Assembly (NCBI GenBank): GCA_016721735.1
Contig: JADKHM010000002.1
Coordinates: forward strand, 1 to 64,000
Origin: Flavobacterium sp.
Lineage (GTDB): Bacteria > Bacteroidota > Bacteroidia > Flavobacteriales > Flavobacteriaceae
Reading direction: 5' to 3'
Length of the DNA: 64,000 nucleotides
Shown here: piece by piece, positions 7,743-15,228 of the stretch
Layout: each line of letters opens with the position of its first letter
Numbering within the stretch: position 1 is the stretch's first letter
Notes under the pieces: generated by a model
The model's input: the letters and a program-made list of their open reading frames with translations, nothing else
What the model was told of the DNA's origin: nothing
Database searches by the model: none
Program-made: the position numbers and the translations under genes

Positions 7743-7946
7743 GTGATATCGAATAGTACTAGAGTATGTATCTATCCAAAAGATGTGCAGCGTATTACAG
7801 GAAAAAGGTATTTACAAGCAAGATTGTATTTGATAAAGATCAAAAAGCACTTCAATAAAGAACCGCATCATTTAGTTTCTATTGAAGAATTTTGCGAGTA
7901 TACTGGTTTACAAATAGAACATGTAGTTCGTTGTATTGTTGGATGA
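7743..7946 (+). CDS. Small conserved hypothetical protein, possible DNA-binding
   Basis: This 67-aa protein contains TRVCIYPKDVQRITGKRY followed by an acidic/basic helical stretch and VSIEEFCEYTGLQ. I recognise it as a recurring Flavobacterium small protein. The order IYPKDVQRITGK ... IEEFCEYTGL looks like a helix-turn-helix or excisionase-like layout, which would fit a regulator, but that is inference. The start used is GTG at 7743; the nearby ATGs are out of frame and run into a stop. A TAAATTTG -7 box precedes it. It is divergent from the five-gene cassette and may control it. Confidence 0.55.
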   Translation: MISNSTRVCIYPKDVQRITGKRYLQARLYLIKIKKHFNKEPHHLVSIEEFCEYTGLQIEHVVRCIVG

Positions 7947-8175
7947 AAAAATACAAGATATTTTATCTTAGTAGTTCGAAGTGCAGTTTATAAACATGTT
8001 CAGTAGGTAGTTCAAAAAACAAACTCAACTTTTGGTCAGTTCCAATTTTCTAATTATATTTACGTAATACAATTTAACGTTCTTTATTGGTATTTTTTGG
8101 TGACCTATTTAGGTACCTATTGAAAAAACATTACAGCTAAAGCATTGTAAATACTAGCATAAAGAGAGCGATACA

Positions 8176-8258
8176 AATCCCTCTTTCTCCGCAAAGAAAA
8201 ACCGAAACGAGAGTTTCGGTTTTTTTTGTTTTATGAAACGTCGAAAGTGCCAACTTTC
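8176..8258 (+). repeat. tRNA-Ser 3'-end fragment plus terminator, copy 1 (attR-like)
   Basis: AAATCCCTCTTTCTCCGC is the 3' half of a T-arm plus acceptor strand of a tRNA-Ser (loop AAAT, stem CCCTC, acceptor TTTCTCC, discriminator G). The 5' part of the tRNA is absent. It is followed by a terminator hairpin. The 77-bp stretch 8182-8258 recurs at 8350-8426. The flanking 7947-8175 DNA holds no gene I can support, but has the near-repeat GGTGACCTATT / GGTACCTATT at about 8098-8121. Integration into a tRNA gene leaves exactly such a 3' fragment at the far end of the element. Confidence 0.6.
8197..8229 (+). terminator. Rho-independent terminator in copy 1 of the tRNA-tail repeat
   Basis: The stem is ACCGAAAC-GAGA-GTTTCGGT followed by a T run. 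It lies directly after the tRNA-Ser 3' end and is probably the original tRNA terminator carried over. Confidence 0.75.
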
Positions 8259-8344
8259 GTAAGCGACAGAAAACAAAAAAACACAATCGCTGCAAGTGAT
8301 TGGTTTTTCTTTGACCAGCTTCCCCTCCCGGGATCAACGAAGTT

Positions 8345-8426
8345 AATCCTCTTTCTCCGCAAAGAAAAACCGAAACGAGAGTTTCGGTTTTTTTTGTTTT
8401 ATGAAACGTCGAAAGTGCCAACTTTC
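8345..8426 (+). repeat. tRNA-Ser 3'-end fragment plus terminator, copy 2
   Basis: This is the second copy of the 77-bp block (8350-8426 identical to 8182-8258) at a 168-bp offset. The tRNA tail here has lost one C (AATCC-TCTTTCTCCGC). The 91 bp between the copies contain no recognisable gene and may be what is left of a second, mostly deleted, element. The remaining DNA up to 8708 holds no supported feature. Confidence 0.6.
8365..8396 (+). terminator. Rho-independent terminator in copy 2 of the tRNA-tail repeat
   Basis: The hairpin CCGAAAC-GAGA-GTTTCGG is followed by eight T, identical to the copy 168 bp upstream. Confidence 0.7.
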
Positions 8427-8708
8427 ATAATCTATGGCAAAAAAACAAAGACGTACTATTGAGGTATCAACCTCAAGAACTCCAAAATAATCTATTCCAA
8501 TAATTCTTGATACAATATTTTTTTTAAATTTGGGCATAATAAACTTCTTCCATTCTTAATACCTATCACTACTGCATATTGAGAGATATTTAATTTGCCA
8601 GGTGTATAGAACTATTGCAGGAAATTAGTAAATTCACTTCGTAAAAATAAGTTGACTTAAAATAGAACACTTTTAATTAACCATAATGAACCCAAAAAAT
8701 TGTGCAAA

Positions 8709-10574
8709 ATGAAAAGGTGTATACTTAAATGGAGTACTTTTTTTATAGTACTATCATTTTTTCAAAATTGTCAAAAAAAGCATGACGAAAAACTAATCAG
8801 CTACAAAGATCTATTTAGAAAAACTGAAAAATACTCTCGTGCCGAGTACGATAGTGCTTTTGCTTTTTACCAACAGCTAGATCGCATCAATGCCACTAAT
8901 AAATCCCCTATCATTTTCTATTTAAAGAAAAATAATGAAGCCAACTTAAATTTTAGGAATTCCAATTACGATAAATCAAATGCCAATCTATTGGAAGCCA
9001 TTCAATATGCCAAACAGATAGAAAACAATGATACTTTATATGCAAAAGTCTACTCTGTATTGGGTAAAAATTTCACTTTGGAAAATAAATTTGACTCGGC
9101 TTTTTATTATTTCCATAAAGCCCTGAAAATCTATGAAAACAAAAATAATGATTATGAAAAAAATAGAATAAAAGGCTTTATGGCAAACGCTTATTATTTC
9201 AAAGGAGATAACAAACAAGCCACCATACTAGTTGATGAAGTGATAAAAAACTCAAAAAACTATAAAGCCAGTCTGAATGCCCTTCACCAAAAAGCGAATA
9301 TTCTTGGGAGTAGCGGTGCTTTCGATCAAGCCATTCAATTGGATACTGAGGTAATCAAAAAATATGAAAAGAAGGTAAACCCTACGCTTTTAAGTCCGTT
9401 TTATAACAATCTCGGTCTTTGCTATAATGCAAAAAACAATCCCGAAAAAGCAATTGAATATTGTTCAAAATCATTCCATTTAGACTCGATATCCGGTATC
9501 AAAATCAATGCAGTTTCCAATTTAGTCTTGTTAGCAGATATTAGCCTAACACAAAACAAAACAACCGAAGCAAAAAAATACAATAGAAGGGCTTTACAGT
9601 TTTTTAATGTACATAATAATTTCGATAAAAAGTTAGGTTTGTATCAATCTTTAGAAAAAATTCTTCTCAAGGAAAAGGATTTAAATGGCGTAATTGCATG
9701 CAAAGATTCCATCTTAAGTCAGCTCAAGAAAATGAATACAGTGCGAGATAATAACACCATCAATTTGTTAAAAATTGAATACGAAACCGATAAGAAAAAT
9801 CATCAAATTATTCAACAGCAACATAAAATTGAAACGCAAAAAAGAATCGTGTTTTTAATGATTATTACCACTGTCCTTTTACTCTTGGCTCTATACTACA
9901 TCCATCTAAACCGACAAAAGAAAAACAAATTGGCCATCTTGGAACAAGAAAATAGAATCTCAGATATGCTATTTGTTGCCGAACAAAGTGAACGCAAACG
10001 CATCGCATCCGATTTGCATAATGGCATCAACCAAAAACTGGCAGTCATCAGTATGTATCTATCATCTGAGGAGGAAGCGCCGTCTGAAAAATCAAAATTA
10101 GTGGCAGCTATTGTGGATGAAACCATAGCAGATGTTCGCACGATTTCACACAATTTGTACCCCACCGATTTGAATAAAGGACTAATAAAAGCGATAAAAG
10201 CGCTATGCGAACAAAATAATTTTCTCAATCCCGCCATAAAATTTGAACTACATTACGATGAAATTCTTGAAGATACCTTGTCGCTTAACAAAGAAATGGA
10301 ATTAGCAATGTTTAGAATTATTCAAGAATTTTTGAATAATGCATTAAAATATTCCAAATCTAGTTTGGTGAAAATTGAAATCTCCAAGTCGAATAAAAAA
10401 ATAAGAATAAACATCGAAGATAATGGCATAGGTTTTAAATCCGATAGTAAGAATGATCCCGACGGCATTGGATTGAAAAATTGTGAAGAAAGAATTCAAA
10501 TGCTACAAGGGAAAATGACGATCAAAACGGCAGAAAATCAAGGCACCAAAATTTATATTGAAATACCGGAATAA
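8709..10574 (+). CDS. TPR-containing sensor histidine kinase (HisKA_3 type)
   Basis: This is a membrane sensor kinase that phosphorylates the response regulator encoded directly downstream. The N-terminal signal or lipoprotein-like segment (KWSTFFIVLSFFQNC) is followed by several tetratricopeptide repeats (about residues 70-330). Next come a coiled linker, one membrane helix (VFLMIITTVLLLLALYYI), then the HisKA_3 dimerisation domain with the phospho-acceptor His437 in ERKRIASDLHNGINQK. The HATPase_c domain has N-box FLNNALKYS, G1 DNGIGF and G2 GIGLKNCEER. The periplasmic TPR input is a common Bacteroidetes arrangement. The ATG at 8709 was chosen over an upstream TTG. It ends adjacent to the ATG of the regulator (TAA-ATG), so the two are coupled. 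Confidence 0.9.
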   Translation: MKRCILKWSTFFIVLSFFQNCQKKHDEKLISYKDLFRKTEKYSRAEYDSAFAFYQQLDRINATNKSPIIFYLKKNNEANLNFRNSNYDKSNANLLEAIQYAKQIENNDTLYAKVYSVLGKNFTLENKFDSAFYYFHKALKIYENKNNDYEKNRIKGFMANAYYFKGDNKQATILVDEVIKNSKNYKASLNALHQKANILGSSGAFDQAIQLDTEVIKKYEKKVNPTLLSPFYNNLGLCYNAKNNPEKAIEYCSKSFHLDSISGIKINAVSNLVLLADISLTQNKTTEAKKYNRRALQFFNVHNNFDKKLGLYQSLEKILLKEKDLNGVIACKDSILSQLKKMNTVRDNNTINLLKIEYETDKKNHQIIQQQHKIETQKRIVFLMIITTVLLLLALYYIHLNRQKKNKLAILEQENRISDMLFVAEQSERKRIASDLHNGINQKLAVISMYLSSEEEAPSEKSKLVAAIVDETIADVRTISHNLYPTDLNKGLIKAIKALCEQNNFLNPAIKFELHYDEILEDTLSLNKEMELAMFRIIQEFLNNALKYSKSSLVKIEISKSNKKIRINIEDNGIGFKSDSKNDPDGIGLKNCEERIQMLQGKMTIKTAENQGTKIYIEIPE

Positions 10575-11219
10575 ATGGAAAAGCAATCCAATATCATCAT
10601 TGTAGATGATCATCAACTTGTTTTAGACGGTATAAAAAGTATGCTGTCAGGACAGGATAAATTTAGAATAATTGCCGAAGCATTAAGTGGAGAAGCCGCT
10701 TTCGAGTTAATCCAATCGAACACATTGCCCATAGATATTGTCGTTACCGATATTTCTATGAAAGGGATGAGCGGTATTGAATTATGCCAAAAAATCAAAA
10801 ACGCATACCCTGCTCTAAAAGTGCTTATTTTGACTATGCATAATAATGTTGATTTCATAAAAAAAGCCATTAGTTGTGAAACCGACGGGTATCTTCTGAA
10901 AAGTAGTGGCAAACCAATTATTTTAAATGCACTACAATCCATTGTTGACAATGGTTGCTATTACGGCCCTGAAATTATTCCCATTTTATACCAGGAGACC
11001 AATAGAAATGAAAAGAGAATCCCTGCCATAAATCTTTCCTCAAGAGAAACAGAGGTGCTACGACTGATTCTAGAAGAAAACACAAGTAAAGCTATAGCAG
11101 AAAAACTATTTATTAGCAAACAAACCGTTGATTCGCATCGTATTAACATTATGGAAAAAACAGGTTCTAAATCAATTGTTGGCTTAATAAAATTTGCAAT
11201 GGAGCATCATCTTGCTTAA
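10575..11219 (+). CDS. LuxR/NarL-family response regulator
   Basis: The receiver domain has the acidic pair in IIIVDDHQLVLDG, the phospho-acceptor Asp59 in VVTDISMKG, Thr in LILTMHNN and the invariant Lys in GYLLKSS. The C-terminal LuxR-type HTH (residues about 150-214) has LSSRETEVLRLILEENTSKAI and the recognition-helix region ISKQTVDSHRINIMEKTG. It is the cognate regulator of the TPR kinase and starts immediately after its stop. The target is unknown. The inverted repeat between this gene and the delta-60 protein gene is a candidate operator (inference). Confidence 0.93.
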   Translation: MEKQSNIIIVDDHQLVLDGIKSMLSGQDKFRIIAEALSGEAAFELIQSNTLPIDIVVTDISMKGMSGIELCQKIKNAYPALKVLILTMHNNVDFIKKAISCETDGYLLKSSGKPIILNALQSIVDNGCYYGPEIIPILYQETNRNEKRIPAINLSSRETEVLRLILEENTSKAIAEKLFISKQTVDSHRINIMEKTGSKSIVGLIKFAMEHHLA

Positions 11220-11245
11220 AAAATCCATACCAATAGTAGTATAAA

Positions 11246-11263
11246 ATCCATATTTGTATGGAT
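11246..11263. promoter_or_regulatory. Inverted repeat ATCCATA-TTTG-TATGGAT, candidate operator
   Basis: This is a perfect 7-bp inverted repeat with a 4-bp loop in the 99-bp gap between the response-regulator stop and the next start. A third ATCCATA copy lies at 11223-11229. It is 23 bp upstream of the TAATTTTG -7 box. It could bind the upstream LuxR-type regulator or be a weak terminator without a T run. Confidence 0.35.
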
Positions 11264-11285
11264 ATAGTTTTGTTGTAAGACTACA

Positions 11286-11293
11286 TAATTTTG
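11286..11293 (+). promoter_or_regulatory. Bacteroidetes-type -7 box (TAATTTTG)
   Basis: TAATTTTG matches TAnnTTTG and lies 26 bp upstream of the ATG at 11319. No good -33 TTG is found at 19-21 bp, which may fit activator-dependent expression. Confidence 0.4.
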
Positions 11294-11318
11294 TGATAGC
11301 AATTTAATAGTCATCACA

Positions 11319-12893
11319 ATGAAAAAAACAGTACTAATTTCCACAATTCTATTTTGTACCAATGCAATCTTTGGGCAAGATGGCTCACTAGACAATACTT
11401 TTGGCACCAATGGAAAAGTTTCCATATCCCATGGTACCGTAAATCAAAAAGGGAATGCCGTAGCAATGCAATCAGACGAAAAAATTGTGGTGGTTGGCAG
11501 CACAGGCAATGGCACAAATTCAGATTTTGCAGTAATGCGATTGAATCCCAATGGCTCCTTAGACAATTCTTTTGACAGCGATGGCAAGGTAATGACCAAT
11601 TTTGAGGGTTGGGATCTTAGTAACGCTAACGATTATGCTACTTCCGTTGCTATTCAGACCGATGGGAAAATAGTGGTAGCGGGTTATGGAATGTTTTTAG
11701 GTGCAGACGGATTTTCAACTGTAGAAGAATTTGCGCTCGCTAGATACAATATCGATGGAAGTTTAGATACAACTTTTGATGCAGACGGAAAAGTGCATAC
11801 ACGCTTTGGAAACACAATCTCAGGCAATGCCTATGCGGTTAAAATCCAATCCGATGGTAAAATCGTAGTAGCAGGTTTTAGTCAACAAGCCAACACCAAA
11901 AATTTTGCAGTGATACGCTACAATGCTGATGGCAGTTTAGATACTACTTTTGATGGAGATGGTATGGTGTTAACACAAGTAGGCACGCCATCCGTTAACT
12001 TATCAGCAGTCGATGAGGCGCACTCACTAGCAATTCAAGTCGATGGAAAAATAGTAGTAGCCGGTTTTGCTACCAATGGAACAAAAGCAGATTTTGCAAT
12101 AGCTCGATACAATACTGACGGAAGTATAGATACTACTCTTGACGGGGACGGTATACAAACAACTTCCATCGGAACAGCTGGTGATGTAATAAATGATGTT
12201 AAAGTTCAAACCGACGGGAAAATTGTTGTAGTAGGCTATACCGAAATTGATACTTGGAAGAATTTTGCTATAGCCCGATATAATTCAGATGGCAGTTTTG
12301 ATACTTCGTTTGATGGAGATGGTAAACAAACCCTATATTTTAATTTCTCACCAGAAAACACTTGCTATGCTAATGCAGCATACATTCAAAATGATGGCAA
12401 AATACTAATAGCAGGTAGTGATTTCTACTTTGGAGGATATGATTTTGCCTTAGCGCGTTTAAATGCCGACGGAAGTAAAGACAATTCATTCAATTTTAGT
12501 GGCCTAACAACAACTTCGTTAGGAACTTTTGACTATTCAAGAGCCATGACAATTCAAACCGATGGAAAAATTGTTTTGGCAGGCTCTAAAAGTTTTGACA
12601 GCGAATTTGCTGTGGTCAGATATAACAATACAAATCCATTGGCAACAAATTCATACGTACTACCCTCACCTGAAATAGTTATTTATCCTAATCCAAGCAG
12701 CGAGTTCTTTTCCATAAAGAGTAATCAAAACCTAGAGGCAATCCTACTTACAATAGACGGAAAGCAAGTACAAAAATTTGCTATAAAATCAATGGAAACA
12801 GAGACCATTTCAGGGCTATCGGCAGGGGTTTATATCTTAAAAACTATAGATGAAAACCAAAAAATCAATTGTAATAAGATTGTAATACAGTAA
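11319..12893 (+). CDS. Delta-60 repeat protein with T9SS type A sorting domain
   Basis: This is a secreted protein of 524 aa with signal peptide MKKTVLISTILFCTNAIFGQ. The body is made of about seven repeats of 55-60 residues with the delta-60 pattern: QSDGKIVVAG, then FALARYNxDGSLDTTFDxDG. The end carries a T9SS type A sorting domain, IVIYPNPSSEFFSIKSN, then LSAGVYILK and a basic tail. It is exported across the outer membrane by the Por machinery and either released or attached to the surface. The delta-60 repeats probably form a beta-propeller-like array. It follows the kinase/regulator pair and may be its target. Confidence 0.88.
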   Translation: MKKTVLISTILFCTNAIFGQDGSLDNTFGTNGKVSISHGTVNQKGNAVAMQSDEKIVVVGSTGNGTNSDFAVMRLNPNGSLDNSFDSDGKVMTNFEGWDLSNANDYATSVAIQTDGKIVVAGYGMFLGADGFSTVEEFALARYNIDGSLDTTFDADGKVHTRFGNTISGNAYAVKIQSDGKIVVAGFSQQANTKNFAVIRYNADGSLDTTFDGDGMVLTQVGTPSVNLSAVDEAHSLAIQVDGKIVVAGFATNGTKADFAIARYNTDGSIDTTLDGDGIQTTSIGTAGDVINDVKVQTDGKIVVVGYTEIDTWKNFAIARYNSDGSFDTSFDGDGKQTLYFNFSPENTCYANAAYIQNDGKILIAGSDFYFGGYDFALARLNADGSKDNSFNFSGLTTTSLGTFDYSRAMTIQTDGKIVLAGSKSFDSEFAVVRYNNTNPLATNSYVLPSPEIVIYPNPSSEFFSIKSNQNLEAILLTIDGKQVQKFAIKSMETETISGLSAGVYILKTIDENQKINCNKIVIQ

Positions 12894-12928
12894 AAAAGGT
12901 TTTATGGTTTAATTATAAAAAAAATGTT

Positions 12929-13912
12929 ATGAAAAAATTAATACTTATTACCCTATTGGTTTGTTTTCAACAATCAACCGGACAAATGACCTTAAAAGAA
13001 TTTGCTTTCGGTGAAGACAAAGTGTTTTATCCAGGCTTTCGTTTTGCGCCTTGGACAAACGACGCTAAAAAATGCAAACCTGAAATAAATGGATCTGGTG
13101 ATTGCCCCAATTTTAAACAAAGTGGATTACCGAAAAAAGTGGCACTTATAAGTTTTTATGCCTTTGACAAAGGAGTTTCAAAAACAAAAAAAGGGTATTC
13201 CTATGATTACAATTATGCAACAGGAGTTGGAACTTCAACACATAGTAAAACTATTACAACTACATACAATTCCGATGAGACCGCTTCAGGTTTGGCTACA
13301 GCAATGTTCTTAAATTCTATCGACAAACTCAAAGAAATGTTCACAAATGGCGGTATGGAACTGTTGACCCCTGATGAATTCCTAATCGACGAAAGTAAAA
13401 AAGAAGCACTTAAAAACTTTGTTCCCGAAGGCGGAGTATTCAACAAAGTTTTCAAACAAGACGAGAACATAAAATCTCGTGGAGCTGCCAGTGGCTTCAT
13501 TGCAAAAGCAGTGAATAGTGATAATGCTGATAGACCAACTTGGGAATCGTATGGTAAATTTGCAAGGGAATTAGGAGTGGATGCCGTTTGTATTATTATG
13601 AACGAAGTCGAAAGTGATAGTGATAATAATGTAATGTTGAACAAAGTTGGCTTGTATATTTTTGGTCCAAATCCTGTTGCAAAAGATGGCAACAAAAGAG
13701 TATCTAAATATCTTGAAGGAATGTGCTATGAAGGCGCTTACCTTATGTGTGGAAAAGTAATTCAAAAAGGCTTGACTTATACAGGCGATGGTGTTTATAT
13801 TATCAGTAACGATAAAAAATCAAAAGGAGAATATTTAGATAGTTATAACAAATTAGCCGAACGATTTTTTGGAGCGGTAATCGGAAATTTAATAGCCAAA
13901 AAGGACAATTAA
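12929..13912 (+). CDS. Exported protein of unknown function (327 aa)
   Basis: The signal peptide MKKLILITLLVCFQQSTGQ is followed by a mature protein without a sorting domain, so it is probably periplasmic or outer-membrane associated. Visible landmarks are PGFRFAPWTND, a Cys pair (CKPEINGSGDC), and PKKVALISFYAFDKGVSK, where a beta strand begins. Later parts are LGVDAVCIIMNEVE, MLNKVGLYIFGPNP and YNKLAERFFGAVIGNLIA. The order of strands and helices recalls Bacteroidetes proteins that form a Rossmann-like lipoprotein fold, but no family was identified. It starts 35 bp after the delta-60 gene and is probably in the same transcript. Confidence 0.75.
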   Translation: MKKLILITLLVCFQQSTGQMTLKEFAFGEDKVFYPGFRFAPWTNDAKKCKPEINGSGDCPNFKQSGLPKKVALISFYAFDKGVSKTKKGYSYDYNYATGVGTSTHSKTITTTYNSDETASGLATAMFLNSIDKLKEMFTNGGMELLTPDEFLIDESKKEALKNFVPEGGVFNKVFKQDENIKSRGAASGFIAKAVNSDNADRPTWESYGKFARELGVDAVCIIMNEVESDSDNNVMLNKVGLYIFGPNPVAKDGNKRVSKYLEGMCYEGAYLMCGKVIQKGLTYTGDGVYIISNDKKSKGEYLDSYNKLAERFFGAVIGNLIAKKDN

Positions 13913-14127
13913 CTTTAGCAGGTCTAATTTGCAACGAAAATAGTGACTTGACGAAGTAATCTGAGTTATCCAATTAATAAATACAATAGTCTTCTAAGCA
14001 GATTGCCAAAAGGTAATAGGTGCTTCAAAGTGTCTCGCGAACAAGCAGCGTTCAAAAACGAGAGAAGGTTATTATTGTGTACTTCAATTACCATAATAAA
14101 TCTAATTTTGCATTCAAAAAATCAAAC

Positions 14128-15149
14128 ATGCAAAAAAAAGAAACACCATTCAAACAGCCTGCGATGACGTACTTGGCTTTTCAGAATTCTATTATAAATT
14201 AGAACAGAAGCTTTCTTTACTGGGAAGAAGCAAAAGTACATTAATCAACTATAGCAGGCATCTTGCCAAAACGGCAATTCACTTTAATGTGCTTCCTACA
14301 AAGGTCGAGTCTGAACAAATCGATGAATATTTATATTCGCTGCAACGAAATTACCGTTCTGCATCAGATTCGTATTTCAAATTCACGGTTTACAGTTTGA
14401 GATTTGCGTATCGGATGGAAGGCCTTAAGGAAAAATATATTACATTACCATCAATCAAAAAAGAAAAAAAACTTCCGGTAGTCCTAAGTAGAGAGGAGGT
14501 CAAACGACTTCTTGCTGCTCCGAAACTTTTAAAACACAGAGTTTTGATTGGCTTATTATACGGTTGCGGGCTTCGCTGTTTTGAAGCTCGAAATATTACA
14601 ATTCCAGATATCGATTTTGACCGAATGGTCTTGCACGTCCGCCAAGGAAAAGGCAAAAAAGACAGGTATGTTCCTTTAAGTGCTGTTTTGGCTGACTGGC
14701 TAAAAGAATACATCGCTAAAGAAAATCCAGCGCTGTGGCTCTTCAACGGAAGACCTAATGGTCGGGCTGGTGGTGATTTTGACAATCGCTATTCTAACCG
14801 CGGCGTTCACTGGGCTATACAACAAGCGGCGAAACAAGCTCAAATTATCAAAAATCTATCGGTTCATTCGTTGAGACATACTTTTGCGACACATTTGTTA
14901 GAGGACGGTCTTGATATCGTTAGTATAAAAGACTTGCTTGGGCATTCAAGGTTAGATGCAACACTCATATATCTGCATGTGGCACAATATGATCGAACAA
15001 AACCATTTAGTCCACTAGATACGCTTTACCCAGTTAAGAAATCCAATTCGGTGACATTTGATCATGCTGCTTCTTGTGTATTGAGCAATCATATTCGGGA
15101 ATGTCCGTGTTGTATTAAAAGTGGACTTGCGGCTTTATTAAGTAAATAG
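14128..15149 (+). CDS. Tyrosine recombinase/integrase, frameshifted near its N-terminus
   Basis: The catalytic tyrosine-recombinase domain is complete: Arg in GLLYGCGLRCFEARN, Lys in GKGKKDRYVPLS, HxxR in SVHSLRHTFATHLLEDG, then GHSRLDATLIYLHVA with the nucleophilic Tyr. The SAM-like N-terminal core-binding domain (SKSTLINYSRHLAKTA) lies upstream of the first start in that frame (GTG 14289). The frame is open back to 14106 but has no ATG. Restoring one G at 14163 joins it to ATG 14128 (MQKKETPFKQPA-DDVLGFSEFYY). The C-terminal end has CPCC, as in the zinc-binding part of IS91-type elements. Bacteroidetes IS91-like elements often pair such an integrase with a transposase; no transposase follows here. 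A short ORF fragment (15154-15240) overlaps the convergent adhesin end. Confidence 0.75.
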
Positions 15150-15228
15150 TCTATGAATGTGCATTGGAACAAGTTGCGCTTAGAAGAAAATGCACCGGGA
15201 CAGCCAAGAGCAGAGACATTAATTGAAC

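Noticed and set aside
8158..8200. Intact tRNA-Ser gene
   Set aside because: Only the T-loop half, T-stem and acceptor 3' strand are present; no D-arm, anticodon arm or 5' acceptor is seen upstream.
8137..8537. Open frames on both strands around the tRNA-tail repeats
   Set aside because: They arise from the duplicated hairpin block; their translations repeat themselves and resemble no protein.
14020..14202. 60-aa frame before the integrase
   Set aside because: Its end overlaps the likely true integrase start; the upstream part has no family signal.
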